NCBI RefSeq assembly: GCF_011193355.1 | Contig: NZ_CP049780.1 | Coordinates: 3,485,085 to 3,549,084, forward strand | Length of the DNA stretch: 64,000 nucleotides | Reading direction: 5' to 3' | DNA from: Streptomyces sp. JB150 | GTDB taxonomy: Bacteria; Actinomycetota; Actinomycetes; Streptomycetales; Streptomycetaceae | Part shown: piece by piece, positions 44,087-53,747 of the stretch | Position numbering within the stretch: the stretch's first letter is position 1 | How the letters are laid out: every line of letters starts with the position of its first letter | Made by a program: the position numbers and the translations under genes | Notes under the pieces: model-generated | The model's input: the letters and a program-made list of their open reading frames with translations, nothing else | Told to the model about the DNA's origin: nothing | Database searches by the model: none

Positions 44087-45479
44087 GCCGCGCCGCGCAC
44101 TCGGAATCGCCGCTGCCCTCACCGTCGTACAGACCACCGCCGTCCTGCTGGCCACCCGCGCCACGGCGGAACCCACTCCGTCCCCCACCCCGACTCCCAC
44201 CCCAACCCCCTCTCCTTCGGCGTCGTCGTCCCCGACCGCGTCACCGTCGCCGTCCGCTTCCAACGACAACTGCGACCTCATCGTCGGCCCCGCCAAGGAC
44301 TACTGCGAACGCGGTCAAGGCGCTCGCTCCCGGTCCGGGGGCACCGACACCCTCGACCCCACCTCCACCCTCGACCCCCTCTCCTCCCTAGCCAAGGGCT
44401 GTGCCGACGCCGCGTCCTGGACGATCGACAAGCTCAGCGAGGCCGTGCAGGAGACCGCGAACGTCGACTTCACGAACAAGACGTTCCTCCAGCAGTACGC
44501 GGTGGTCTTCGCCGCGTCGACGATCCTGACGCTGCTGCTCTGGCTGCTCGCGGTAGCCAAGCGCGCGGTGCGCGGTGTCCCCCTCGCCACCGCGATCTCG
44601 GAGGCGATCGGCTTCCTCTGGCTGACCGTCCTGGCCTCCGCGTTCACCCCGCTGATCCTCTACACCGTCGTCTCGGCCACCGACGGCGTCACCGACGTCC
44701 TCGCGAAGGCCACCGGCGACCAGACCGACACGTTCTTCGGCAACTTCTCCGCCGCCCTGGAGAAGGGCGAGGACATCGGCGGCGGCCCGATCATGCTGAT
44801 CGTCGTCTCCCTGGTCAGCATCCTCGCCGCGGGCGTCCTGTGGCTGGAACTCGTCATCCGCGCCGCCCTGCTCTACGTCGGCGCCCTCCTCGGCACCGTC
44901 GTCTACGCCGGCCTGGTCGACAAGAACCTGTGGGGCCACGTCCGCCGCTGGGCGGGCATCATGATCGCCGTCATCCTGGTGAAGCCGGTCATCGTGATCG
45001 TCCTCGGCCTCGCGGGCGCCCTCTCCGCCGACGACGGCCCGGACGCCTTCTCCGCGGTCGTCTCCGGCCTCGCGATCATCCTGCTCGCCATCTTCGCCAG
45101 CGCGATGATCTACCGCTTCGTCCCCGGCTTCGGCGACGAGATCGCCGGCTCCCGCAACAACCGCATCATGGCCGGCGCCGAGAGCAAGGCGGCGGCCGTC
45201 ATCAGCAGCCCCGCCACCCTGGTCGCCCAGGGCATCAAGACCCACAGCTCGCGCGCGGACAACAACGGCGCCCAGCCCACCGGCGGCATGAGCGGCGCCC
45301 GCCCGGCCAACACCGCCGCCGGCGGCGTCGCCGCGCACAGCACGCGCACCTCGACCGGTGGCGGCGGATCTGTCCCCTCCGCCGCGCCGCCGCCCCGCTC
45401 GTCCAGCCCGGTGAACACCCCGCACGCCAGCAACACCCGCAACAGCAGTACCCATCGCACGGGAGGTGAAGGGCGTTGA
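44076..45479 (+). CDS. polytopic membrane protein (VirB6/TrbL-like)
   Basis: A 467-residue protein. A signal peptide (about 1-31) leads to a Pro/Thr/Ser repeat (PTPTPTPTPSPSASSS). A Cys pair follows (DNCDLIVGPAKDYCERG), then about six membrane helices between 150 and 350 (YAVVFAASTILTLLLWLLAV, ILAAGVLWLELVIRAALLYV, VVSGLAIILLAIFASAMIYR). A Gly/Ser/Ala-rich tail ends the protein. The central polytopic block resembles VirB6/TrbL channel proteins. The stop overlaps the next gene's TTG start. Confidence 0.75.
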   Translation: MPGKPRRALGIAAALTVVQTTAVLLATRATAEPTPSPTPTPTPTPSPSASSSPTASPSPSASNDNCDLIVGPAKDYCERGQGARSRSGGTDTLDPTSTLDPLSSLAKGCADAASWTIDKLSEAVQETANVDFTNKTFLQQYAVVFAASTILTLLLWLLAVAKRAVRGVPLATAISEAIGFLWLTVLASAFTPLILYTVVSATDGVTDVLAKATGDQTDTFFGNFSAALEKGEDIGGGPIMLIVVSLVSILAAGVLWLELVIRAALLYVGALLGTVVYAGLVDKNLWGHVRRWAGIMIAVILVKPVIVIVLGLAGALSADDGPDAFSAVVSGLAIILLAIFASAMIYRFVPGFGDEIAGSRNNRIMAGAESKAAAVISSPATLVAQGIKTHSSRADNNGAQPTGGMSGARPANTAAGGVAAHSTRTSTGGGGSVPSAAPPPRSSSPVNTPHASNTRNSSTHRTGGEGR

Positions 45480-47032
45480 CGACCGAGTCCCACCTGTCCC
45501 ATCCGGTCACGCCCCGCCGTACATATCTGATCGGCCGCGCCCGGCCGAACGCGATCGTCGGACGCAACCGCGAGACCGGCGAGATCGTGCTGATCATCGC
45601 GGGCGCGTTCCTCGGCATGATGTGCGGGCTCCTCGTTCCGGTCCTGTCCCTGCGGATCGTGCTCCTCATGGGCTTCCCGCTGCTCGCGCTGGCCGCGGTC
45701 TACGTGCCGTACAAGCACCGCACGTTCTACAAGTGGTTCGAGATCAACCGCAGCTACAAGCGCACCCTGCGCCAGGGCGCCACCTACCGCTCCGGCGCCA
45801 TGGAGGCCGGCACCCGCCTCGACGGCCGGGAGATCGAGATCGGGCCGCCGCCCGGCATCGGCCGGATCACCTGGCTCTCCGCGCCCTTCGGCCCGGACGA
45901 GATCGCCGTACTCCTGCACGCCGACCGCAAGACGGTCACCGCCTGCATCGAGATCGAGGGCCCCGGCGTCGGCCTGCGCGACTCGGAGGACCAGGAAGCC
46001 CTGGTGGACCGTTTCGGCACCCTGCTCAAGCACGTCGCCAACGGCGACGGCTTCGTCACCCGCCTGCAGATGCTGGCCCGCACCCTCCCCGCCGACCCCG
46101 ACGCCCACGCCAAGGACGTCGCGGTCCGCGGCGACGACCGCGCACCGGCCTGGCTCCAGCAGTCCTACGACCAGCTCCAGTCGATGGTGTCGACCAGCAG
46201 CGAGCAGCACCGCGCGTACCTCGTCGCCTGCATGCACTACACCCGCGAACTGGCCGCCGAGGCCAACGCCATGGCCCGCGCCGCCCGCCCGCACGGCGGC
46301 AAGGTCGACCGGGACGCCGGTCTCGCCGTCGTCATGGCCAGGGAGCTGACGGACATCTGCTCCCGCCTCCAGGAGGCCGACATCCGGGTCCGCCAGCCGC
46401 TCGGCCAGAGCCGGCTCGCCTCCCTCATCCACTCCATGTACGACCCGGACCACCCCATCGACCACATCCAGGCGATGACCAAGCGCAACGCCTGGCCGGC
46501 CGAGCTGGACGCCATGGAGCCGACGTTCCTCCAGGCCAAGACCCGCGAGTCCACCACCCGCGCCCCCTGGTGCCACGCCACGGCCTGGGTGAAGGAGTGG
46601 CCGATGACGCCCGTCGGCGTCAACTTCCTCGCCCCGCTCCTCGTCCACACCCCGGACGTCATCCGGACGGTCGCCGTCACGATGGACCTCGAACCCACCG
46701 AGGTCGCCATCGAACGCATGCTCACCGAGAAGACCAACGACGAGGCGGAGGCGTCCCGCGCCGCCAAGATGAACCGCACCGTCGACCCGCGCGACATCGC
46801 CGCCCACAACCGTCTCGACCAGCGCGGCGAGGACCTCGCGAGCGGCGCCGCGGGAGTGAATCTCGTCGGCTACATCACCGTCTCCTCGCGTAATCCCGAG
46901 GCGCTGGCCCGCGACAAGCGCACGATAAGGGCATCGGCCGGAAAGTCGTATCTGAAGCTGGAATGGTGTGACCGCGAGCACCACCGCGCCTTTGTGAACA
47001 CGCTGCCCTTCGCCACCGGCATTCGGAGGTAG
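45476..47032 (+). CDS. SCO6880/PrgI-like membrane protein
   Basis: A 518-residue protein starting at TTG 45476, with GGAGGTGAAGGG upstream and TTGA overlapping the previous stop. An N-terminal pair of helices (EIVLIIAGAFLGMMCGLLVP, about 36-75) matches the PrgI-like module. A large soluble domain then contains regions like the N-terminal part of VirB4. It is commonly named the SCO6880 family. With the VirB4 ATPase 6 bp downstream it probably forms a split PrgI-VirB4 unit. Confidence 0.82.
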   Translation: MTTESHLSHPVTPRRTYLIGRARPNAIVGRNRETGEIVLIIAGAFLGMMCGLLVPVLSLRIVLLMGFPLLALAAVYVPYKHRTFYKWFEINRSYKRTLRQGATYRSGAMEAGTRLDGREIEIGPPPGIGRITWLSAPFGPDEIAVLLHADRKTVTACIEIEGPGVGLRDSEDQEALVDRFGTLLKHVANGDGFVTRLQMLARTLPADPDAHAKDVAVRGDDRAPAWLQQSYDQLQSMVSTSSEQHRAYLVACMHYTRELAAEANAMARAARPHGGKVDRDAGLAVVMARELTDICSRLQEADIRVRQPLGQSRLASLIHSMYDPDHPIDHIQAMTKRNAWPAELDAMEPTFLQAKTRESTTRAPWCHATAWVKEWPMTPVGVNFLAPLLVHTPDVIRTVAVTMDLEPTEVAIERMLTEKTNDEAEASRAAKMNRTVDPRDIAAHNRLDQRGEDLASGAAGVNLVGYITVSSRNPEALARDKRTIRASAGKSYLKLEWCDREHHRAFVNTLPFATGIRR

Positions 47033-47038
47033 GACCTG

Positions 47039-48451
47039 ATGCGGGACCCGCTGTCCGTCCTCACCGACGCCTTCACGTCCTTCCTGTTCGGGAAGGTCGA
47101 GACGACCCGCCTGCCGGTCCGCACGTCGACCGGCCAGGCGCAGGCGGTCTACCTGCCGACGGCCGCACCCGGTCTCGGCGACTCCGGCGTCATCATCGGC
47201 CGCGAGGTCTACTCCGGGAAGGGGTACATCTACGACCCCTTCCAGCTGTACGGCCAGCAGCTCCCCGCGCCGCACTGGCTCGTCCTCGGCGAGTCCGGCA
47301 ACGGCAAGTCGGCGCTGGAGAAGACGTACGTCCTGCGCCAGCTGCGCTTCCGCGACCGCCAGGTCGTCGTCCTCGACGCCCAGGGCGAGGACGGCGTCGG
47401 CGAGTGGAACCTGATCGCGCAGGAGCTGGGCATAACGCCCATCCGGCTGGACCCGATGGCCGCCCTGGACCACGGCATCCGGCTCAACCCGCTCGACCCG
47501 GCGATCACCACGACCGGACAGCTCGCCCTGCTGCGCACCATCATCGAGGTGGCGATGGGCCACGGCCTCGACGAGCGCTCCGGCTTCGCGCTGAAGGTCG
47601 CCCACGCCTACGTCAACGAGACCATCGTCGAACGCCAGCCCGTCCTCTCCGACATCGTCGAGCAACTGCGCCACCCCGAACCGGAGTCGGCCGAGGCGAT
47701 GAACGTCGACATAGACGACGTACGGGCGTGGGGCCTGGACGTCGCCCTGGTCCTGGACCGGCTCGTCGACGGTGACCTGCGCGGCATGTTCGACGGCCCG
47801 ACCACGGTCGGCATCGACCTGGACGCCCCGCTGATCGTCTTCGACCTGTCCCACATCGACCGCAACTCCATCGCCATGCCCATCCTCATGGCGATCGTCG
47901 GCGTGTGGCTGGAGCACACGTGGATCCGCCCCGACCGGAAGAAGCGCATCTTCCTGGTCGAGGAGGCCTGGCACATCATCAACAGCCCGTTCGTGGCCCA
48001 GCTGTTCCAGCGGCTGCTGAAGTTCGGCCGGCGGCTCGGCCTGTCCTTCGTCGCGGTCGTCCACCACCTGTCCGACGTGGTCGACGGCGCGGCCGCGAAG
48101 GAGGCCGCCGCCATCCTGAAGATGGCGTCCACCCGGACGATCTACGCCCAGAAAGCCGATGAGGCCAGGGCCACCGGCCGTGTCCTCGGGCTGCCGAGGT
48201 GGGCGGTGGAGATCATCCCCACCCTCACCCCCGGCATCGCCGTCTGGGACGTCAACGGCAACGTCCAGGTCGTCAAACACCTGGTCACCGAGACCGAACG
48301 CCCGCTCGTCTTCACCGACCGCGCGATGACCGAGTCCGCCAGCGACTTCCTCGACCACGACGCCCTGCGCGCCGCCGAGCTGGAAGCCGAAGAGCGGGCC
48401 GCGGCCTTCGTCGAGCAGCACCTCGGCGACTCCGAGTCCACGGTGGCCTGA
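47039..48451 (+). CDS. VirB4-like secretion ATPase
   Basis: A 470-residue ATPase with Walker A GESGNGKSA (about 84-92), VVVLDAQGEDGVGEWN after it, Walker B RIFLVEEAW and VHHLSDVVDGAAAKEAAAIL. It has the C-terminal ATPase part of VirB4/TraC-type motors; the N-terminal half is the preceding gene. It energises a type IV-like apparatus. Start ATG 47039 follows GGAGG. Confidence 0.87.
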   Translation: MRDPLSVLTDAFTSFLFGKVETTRLPVRTSTGQAQAVYLPTAAPGLGDSGVIIGREVYSGKGYIYDPFQLYGQQLPAPHWLVLGESGNGKSALEKTYVLRQLRFRDRQVVVLDAQGEDGVGEWNLIAQELGITPIRLDPMAALDHGIRLNPLDPAITTTGQLALLRTIIEVAMGHGLDERSGFALKVAHAYVNETIVERQPVLSDIVEQLRHPEPESAEAMNVDIDDVRAWGLDVALVLDRLVDGDLRGMFDGPTTVGIDLDAPLIVFDLSHIDRNSIAMPILMAIVGVWLEHTWIRPDRKKRIFLVEEAWHIINSPFVAQLFQRLLKFGRRLGLSFVAVVHHLSDVVDGAAAKEAAAILKMASTRTIYAQKADEARATGRVLGLPRWAVEIIPTLTPGIAVWDVNGNVQVVKHLVTETERPLVFTDRAMTESASDFLDHDALRAAELEAEERAAAFVEQHLGDSESTVA

Positions 48452-48453
48452 CG

Positions 48454-50034
48454 ATGAGACCGGACGACCGCGACAGCCGCCGAAGCGCCCAGGGCGGTAT
48501 CCCCGACGGTCTGCTGATCGGCATACTCGCGTTCCTGCTCGGCATGACCCTGATGGTCTGGTCGGCCACCGGCCTCGCCGCCTGGTTCGCCCACGGCGCC
48601 TGGCCGGACACCGTCACCTTCGCCCGTACGCCGCTGGCCATGCGCAGCCTGATCGCCCAGCCGCACGACATCCCGGGCGCCTGGCCGGACACCCCGGCCG
48701 GGCAGCTGTCGGGGTACGGGCTGTTCTGGGGGCTGTTCATCGGACAGCTGATGGTGCTGGTCGTGCTGAGCGTGTTCGTCCTGGGCACGGTGGCCCGCTG
48801 GCGCGCGGGCCGGGCCCGCCGACGCCACCAGCCGGTGCCGGAGGCCGCCCCGACGCCCGCGTCCGCCGGTGCTCCGGAGCCGCAGTACGAGGTCCCCACG
48901 CCCCGCAGGGAGCCCGACCCCGCCCCGGCCCACGCCGCCGCCGGCCCGGTCCCGGCACCCGCCCCGCTCGCCCCGGCGCAGCAGGAGCACGCGGTGGAGG
49001 CCCGTGCGGCAGAGGCCCGTGCGGAGCCCGTGCCTCAGGGGGAGGGGCACGGGCAGGTCCCGTACGAGCCGGTCCCGGCCCCCGCGCCCGCACCCGCACC
49101 CACACCCGCCGGACAGCGTCTGATCCTCGCCCCGCGCGAACTGCGCCACGCCACCGCCGTCCAGGCCGTGCGCGACGCCGCCGGCCCCACCCTCGTCGTG
49201 ACCTCCAACCCGGCCCTGTGGTCCGACACCAAGGACGCCCGCGCCAAACTGGGCCCGGTCCTCCTCTACGACCCCCACCACCTGTGCGACACCCCGTCCC
49301 GGCTGCACTGGTCCCCCACCGCGGGCTGCGAGTCCCAGCAGACGGCGGTCCGGCGCGCCGTGGCGCTCCTCGCGCCCGTCCGCCCCACCGCCCGGATCGA
49401 CCAGGCGGTCACCGACACGGCCGAGACCCTGCTGCGCTGCTGTCTGCACGCCGCCGCCCTGGACGGCCGTACGATCCGCCACGTCCACCGCTGGTCCCAG
49501 GGCACCCACATCCAGGAAGCCGTCCGGACCCTGCGCACCCACCCCAAGGCGGCACCCGGCTCCGCCGGCGAGCTGGAGTCCGCGCTCACCGCGCACCCCG
49601 AGCGCCGCGACATGGCCCAGCAGCTGATCGGCCGCGCCCTGTCCGCGCTGTCCACGGTCCACGTGCGCGAGGCATGCACTCCAAACCGAAATGATGCCCT
49701 CGCCTTGGATTCCTTCATCGCGGAAGGGGGAAGTCTTTACGTGGTGGGTGAATCCATCGAGGACCCCAGGACCGACCCGGGCGCGATGCCCTTCCTGACG
49801 GCCCTCGTCTCCAGCGTGGTCGAGCACGGCCGGCGCATGGCCGAAAGGTCATCCCCCGGTCGGCTCGACCCACCAGTCACCCTCGTCCTGGACGACGTGG
49901 CGGCCGTCGCCCCGCTCCCCCAGCTCCCGGACCTCCTCGCGACCGGCCCGGACCGGGGCATGCCCACGCTCGCCCTGCTCCGCTCCCGCGAACAGGCCCG
50001 CTCCCGCTGGCCCCACGACGAGCTGCCCCTTTGA
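48454..50034 (+). CDS. TraG/VirD4-like protein without visible P-loop
   Basis: A 526-residue protein with two membrane helices (about 15-35 and 85-110), a Pro/Ala-rich cytoplasmic region (about 125-220) and a domain resembling the coupling-protein ATPase (TLVVTSNPALWSDTKDA, GPVLLYDPHHL, LVLDDVAAVAPLPQLPDLLA). A Walker A GxxxxGK(S/T) is not seen, and the Walker B is LDDVA. It may be an ATPase-dead recruiter. Last gene of the cluster; no relaxase or nickase gene follows. Confidence 0.72.
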   Translation: MRPDDRDSRRSAQGGIPDGLLIGILAFLLGMTLMVWSATGLAAWFAHGAWPDTVTFARTPLAMRSLIAQPHDIPGAWPDTPAGQLSGYGLFWGLFIGQLMVLVVLSVFVLGTVARWRAGRARRRHQPVPEAAPTPASAGAPEPQYEVPTPRREPDPAPAHAAAGPVPAPAPLAPAQQEHAVEARAAEARAEPVPQGEGHGQVPYEPVPAPAPAPAPTPAGQRLILAPRELRHATAVQAVRDAAGPTLVVTSNPALWSDTKDARAKLGPVLLYDPHHLCDTPSRLHWSPTAGCESQQTAVRRAVALLAPVRPTARIDQAVTDTAETLLRCCLHAAALDGRTIRHVHRWSQGTHIQEAVRTLRTHPKAAPGSAGELESALTAHPERRDMAQQLIGRALSALSTVHVREACTPNRNDALALDSFIAEGGSLYVVGESIEDPRTDPGAMPFLTALVSSVVEHGRRMAERSSPGRLDPPVTLVLDDVAAVAPLPQLPDLLATGPDRGMPTLALLRSREQARSRWPHDELPL

Positions 50035-50067
50035 GGCCACGAGCCGGAGCCGAGCCGGGAACGCCGG

Positions 50068-50108
50068 GGCGTCACAGGCCCAGCTGAAGTCGAGGCGTCA
50101 CAGGCCCA
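50068..50108. repeat. 15-bp direct repeat
   Basis: GGCGTCACAGGCCCA at 50068-50082 and again at 50094-50108, 26 bp apart, in the intergenic space before the GNAT gene. Confidence 0.6.
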
Positions 50109-50136
50109 CGGGCCCCGCCGGCCCGCAGGGCACGCC

Positions 50137-50685
50137 TCAGCCCGCGGCCCGCTCCAGCACGTACTCCAGCTCCCGCTCCTCCTCCCGCCCCTGCAGCGGC
50201 ACCACCACCCCGCTCGGCGCGAAGCCCATCTTCCGGTAGAAGCCCTGGGCCCGCTCGTTGTCCTCGTGCACGATCAACCGCACCCGCTCCAGCCCGATCT
50301 CCCCGCACCAGGCCAGCACCGCCTCGAACAGCCGCTCGCTCAGTCCGCGCCCGCGGTACTCGGGCCGTACGAACACCCCGACCACATGCCCCTGCCGGCG
50401 CTCGACCGGGAACCCCGCCCAGTCCGTCGTCCCGGCCTCCTCGACCAGCACCGTCACGGTCCCCGCCCAGTCGCCGTCCGCCCCCTCGGCGATGACCTGC
50501 CGCGCCCCGGTCCCTCCCTCGGCCACGCTCGCCGTCCGCTCCCGCCAGAAGGAGTCCGGACGGTTCACGGCCGTCTCATAGGTCTCCAGAAAGGCGAGGT
50601 GGGCGAGCGGATCACGGAGCGCGGCCAAGCGCAGTGCCTTCGCGGCCGGCCACTCCTCGGCCCGCACCGCGCGCACCACGAACAT
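50137..50685 (-). CDS. GNAT family N-acetyltransferase
   Basis: A 182-residue single-domain GNAT with VVGVFVRPEYRGRGLSERLF (acetyl-CoA loop) and LIVHEDNERAQGFYRKMGF. ATG 50685 has AGGGA upstream; ATG 50721 would add 12 residues. Substrate unknown. It is divergent from the ABC operon. Confidence 0.88.
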   Translation of the reverse strand: MFVVRAVRAEEWPAAKALRLAALRDPLAHLAFLETYETAVNRPDSFWRERTASVAEGGTGARQVIAEGADGDWAGTVTVLVEEAGTTDWAGFPVERRQGHVVGVFVRPEYRGRGLSERLFEAVLAWCGEIGLERVRLIVHEDNERAQGFYRKMGFAPSGVVVPLQGREEERELEYVLERAAG

Positions 50686-50806
50686 CTTGTCAACATCCCT
50701 GACAGAACCCATGCCGGCCACCGTAGTACCGGGGTACCACGCCGCTCACCCGGAATACTGCCCGCGGTCGGACGCCCGCCGCCCCCGCGCGGACGAGCAT
50801 CGGAGC

Positions 50807-51727
50807 ATGATTACGGCACAGGACCTCACCAAGCGCTACGGCGACAAGACCGTCGTCTCCGGCCTCTCCTTCACCGTCCGGCCGGGCACCGTCACCGGCT
50901 TCCTCGGCCCCAACGGTGCCGGCAAGTCCACCACGATGCGGATGCTCCTCGGCCTGGACGCCCCCACCCGCGGCCGCACCGCCATCAACGGCCGCCCCTA
51001 CGCCGCCCATCCCGCACCCCTCACCCAGGTCGGCGCCCTGCTGGAGGCCCGCTCGGTGCACCCCGGCCGCACCGCCCGCCACCACCTGACCGCCCTCGCC
51101 CTCACCCACGGCATCCCCCGCGCCCGCGTCGCCCGGGTACTGGACCTCACCGGCCTCACCGACGTCGCGAACCGCCGCGTCAAGGGCTTCTCCCTCGGCA
51201 TGGGCCAGCGCCTCGGCATCGCCGCCGCCCTGCTCGGCGACCCGGAGGTGCTCATCCTCGACGAGCCGGTCAACGGCCTCGACCCCGAGGGCGTCCTGTG
51301 GATCCGCACCCTGCTCAAGTCCCTCGCCGCCGAAGGCCGCACCGTCCTCGTCTCCTCCCACCTCATGAGCGAGATGGCCCTGACCGCCGAGCACCTGATC
51401 ATCATCGGCCGCGGCCGCCTCCTCGCCGACACCACGGTCGCGGACTTCGTACGCCAGTCCGGAGCCGGCACCGTCAAGGTCGTCACCCCCGAAGCCACCG
51501 CCCTCGCCCGGCAGCTGTCCGCCCCCGGCGTCGACATCACCAGCGACACCCCCGGCACCCTCCACGTCCACGGCACCGACGCCGAGGACATCGGCCGCAC
51601 CGCCGCCGCCCACGGCATCCCCCTGTTCGAACTGACCCCGCGCGCCGTCTCCCTCGAGGAGGCCTTCATGAACCTCACCCGCGACGCGGTGGAGTACACC
51701 GCCACCCTCGAAGGAGCCTCCGCATGA
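50807..51727 (+). CDS. ABC transporter ATP-binding protein (DrrA-like)
   Basis: A 306-residue ATPase: GPNGAGKST, FSLGMGQRLGIAAALLGDPE (signature variant LGMGQR), VLILDEPVNGLDPEG, VSSHLMSE. The C-terminal ~80-residue extension is typical of ABC-2 exporters. Its stop overlaps the permease start (ATGA). Confidence 0.92.
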   Translation: MITAQDLTKRYGDKTVVSGLSFTVRPGTVTGFLGPNGAGKSTTMRMLLGLDAPTRGRTAINGRPYAAHPAPLTQVGALLEARSVHPGRTARHHLTALALTHGIPRARVARVLDLTGLTDVANRRVKGFSLGMGQRLGIAAALLGDPEVLILDEPVNGLDPEGVLWIRTLLKSLAAEGRTVLVSSHLMSEMALTAEHLIIIGRGRLLADTTVADFVRQSGAGTVKVVTPEATALARQLSAPGVDITSDTPGTLHVHGTDAEDIGRTAAAHGIPLFELTPRAVSLEEAFMNLTRDAVEYTATLEGASA

Positions 51728-52491
51728 CCACCCTGGCGGTCACCCCGGCCCGCGTCCTGCACGCCGAATGGCACAAGCTGTGGACGCTCCGCTCCACCTG
51801 GCTCAACCTCGCCCTGATCCCCCTGCTGACGATCGGCACGGGCGTCGCCGTCGGCAGCGCCTACGAGTCCGGCGACGCCACCGGGATGGACACCGTCCTG
51901 CTCACCCTCCTCGGTATGCAGTTCAGCCAGATCACCGTGGGCGTCCTCGGCATCCTCTCCACCGCCGAGGAACACTCCACGGGTCTCGCCCGCTCCACCA
52001 TGGCGGCCGTCCCGGCCCGCCTGCCCGTCCTGTGGTCCAAGGCGGCGCTCCTCGGCGCCGTCTCCTTCCTCACCGTCCTCGCCACCAACCTCATCACCTT
52101 CCCCCTCGTCCAGACCTTCCTCACCGGCACCGACAAGGAAGCCTCCCTCGGCGACCCGGGCATCCTGCGCGCCCTCGTCGGCAACGCCGCCGGCCTCGCC
52201 CTCCTCGCCGTCCTCGCCGCGGGCCTAGGCGCCCTGCTCCGCTCCGTCCCCACCAGCGTCGGCGTCCTGATCGGCGTGGTCATGATCCTCCCGGAGGTGC
52301 TGCGGATGCTGCCCTACGACGTCGTCGACGACGCCGTACGCCACTTCCCCGGCAAGGCCCTCGAAGTCCTCACCCACGCCGACCCGGCCCCCGGCATGAC
52401 CACCCCCGGCACCGCCCTCCTCTCCCTCGCTCTCTGGACGGCGGCCACCCTCGCCGCGGCGGCCGTCATCCTCAAGCGACGGGACGTATGA
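51724..52491 (+). CDS. ABC-2 type permease
   Basis: A 255-residue permease with about six helices; the N-terminus WHKLWTLRSTWLNLALIPLL is typical of exporter permeases. It is coupled to the ATPase, and to the kinase by ATGA overlap, which suggests that the kinase senses what it exports or envelope stress. Confidence 0.88.
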   Translation: MTTLAVTPARVLHAEWHKLWTLRSTWLNLALIPLLTIGTGVAVGSAYESGDATGMDTVLLTLLGMQFSQITVGVLGILSTAEEHSTGLARSTMAAVPARLPVLWSKAALLGAVSFLTVLATNLITFPLVQTFLTGTDKEASLGDPGILRALVGNAAGLALLAVLAAGLGALLRSVPTSVGVLIGVVMILPEVLRMLPYDVVDDAVRHFPGKALEVLTHADPAPGMTTPGTALLSLALWTAATLAAAAVILKRRDV

Positions 52492-53747
52492 CCCCCGCGC
52501 CCCGCACCATGGACGCCATGCCGCAGGCCCCCGAGCCCCTGACCCAGCACATCCAACGCCTCCTCACCCGGGTGCGCGCCTTCGACCGGCGCCACCCGCT
52601 GGCCTGGGACCTCCACCTGACCGGCTTGTGCGTCTCCCTCGCCCTGCTGGACTACGCCGCCGACGGCTGGCGCGACCTCGCGCGCGGCACACCCGCCCCC
52701 GACTGGCTCGTCGTCGTCCTCAGCCTCGGCTTCTCCGTCCCCCTCCTCCGGCGCCGCACCCACCCCCTCGCGGTCCTGCTGGCCATGACCCCGTCCGCCC
52801 TGGTCACCGCCTGGACCGGCACGGTCCTCCAGGCCGCCATGCTCCCACTGGTCGTCGTCTACAACATCGCCCTGCGCCTCCCCCTGCGCTCCCTGTGGTG
52901 GACCACCGCCGTCGCTACGCTCCCCACCCTTGTCCTCACTGTCCGTCACCGGGAAAACGGCTGGGACCAGGAGATGGTTCCCCCGCTGATGTCCCTCGCC
53001 GTGGCCGTTCTGGCGGGCATCGCGGTCCGCACCCGCCGCGACTACACGGAGGCCCTGGAAGACCGCGCCCGTCGCCTGGAGGTCGAACGCGACCAGCAGG
53101 CCCGGCTCGCCGCCGCCGCCGAACGGGCCCGCATCGCCCGCGAGATGCACGACATCATCGGCCACAACCTCTCCGTCATCACCGGCCTGGCCGACGGCGG
53201 CCGCTACGCCGCCGCGAAGTCCCCGCAGCGAGCCGCCCAGGCCCTGGACGCCATCGCCGGCACGAGCCGCCAGGCCCTCACCGAACTCCGCCGCCTCCTG
53301 GACGTCCTGCGCGACGACCACCAGCACCCCGCGGCCGACCTCGCCCCGCAGCCCGCGCTCACGGACCTGGACCAGCTCATCGACGGCGTCCGCGCGGCCG
53401 GCCTCCCCGTCCGCACCACCGTCCACGGCAGCCCGTCCCTCCCTCCGGGCCGCCAGCTCACCGTCTACCGCGTCATCCAGGAGGCCCTGACCAACACCCT
53501 CAAGCACGCGGGCCCGGACGCCACCGCGGAGATAGTGCTGCGCTACGACGCCCAGGGCGCCACCACCGTCACGATCACCGACACCGGCCACGGCCGGCCC
53601 GTGAACGGCACCGGCGGGGGCCGCGGACTTCCCGGCATGCGCGAGCGAACGGCCCTCTACGGCGGCACACTTGAGGCCGGCCCCCGCCCGCACCCCGGAC
53701 GGGGTTGGCGCGTCCGTCTGCACCTACCGGAGGAAGCACCGCAGTGA
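52488..53747 (+). CDS. sensor histidine kinase (NarL/DesK class)
   Basis: A 419-residue HisKA_3 kinase. About five or six membrane helices (40-185) with very short loops suggest intramembrane sensing. RIAREMHDIIGHNLSVI carries the phospho-His, IQEALTNTLKHAG is the N box and DTGHGRPVNGTGGGRGLPGM the G boxes. It forms a pair with the downstream regulator, overlapping by 4 bp. Confidence 0.93.
   Translation: MTPAPRTMDAMPQAPEPLTQHIQRLLTRVRAFDRRHPLAWDLHLTGLCVSLALLDYAADGWRDLARGTPAPDWLVVVLSLGFSVPLLRRRTHPLAVLLAMTPSALVTAWTGTVLQAAMLPLVVVYNIALRLPLRSLWWTTAVATLPTLVLTVRHRENGWDQEMVPPLMSLAVAVLAGIAVRTRRDYTEALEDRARRLEVERDQQARLAAAAERARIAREMHDIIGHNLSVITGLADGGRYAAAKSPQRAAQALDAIAGTSRQALTELRRLLDVLRDDHQHPAADLAPQPALTDLDQLIDGVRAAGLPVRTTVHGSPSLPPGRQLTVYRVIQEALTNTLKHAGPDATAEIVLRYDAQGATTVTITDTGHGRPVNGTGGGRGLPGMRERTALYGGTLEAGPRPHPGRGWRVRLHLPEEAPQ

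Noticed and set aside
45110..48421. 1103-codon open frame on the minus strand opposite the VirB6/SCO6880/VirB4 genes
   Set aside because: An antisense shadow: repetitive Gly/Asp/Val/Arg composition and full overlap with well-supported plus-strand genes. High GC produces such frames.
42744..50034. Integrative conjugative element
   Set aside because: No integrase, relaxase, replication gene or att repeats; gene order appears conserved at this place in Streptomyces chromosomes (from memory).
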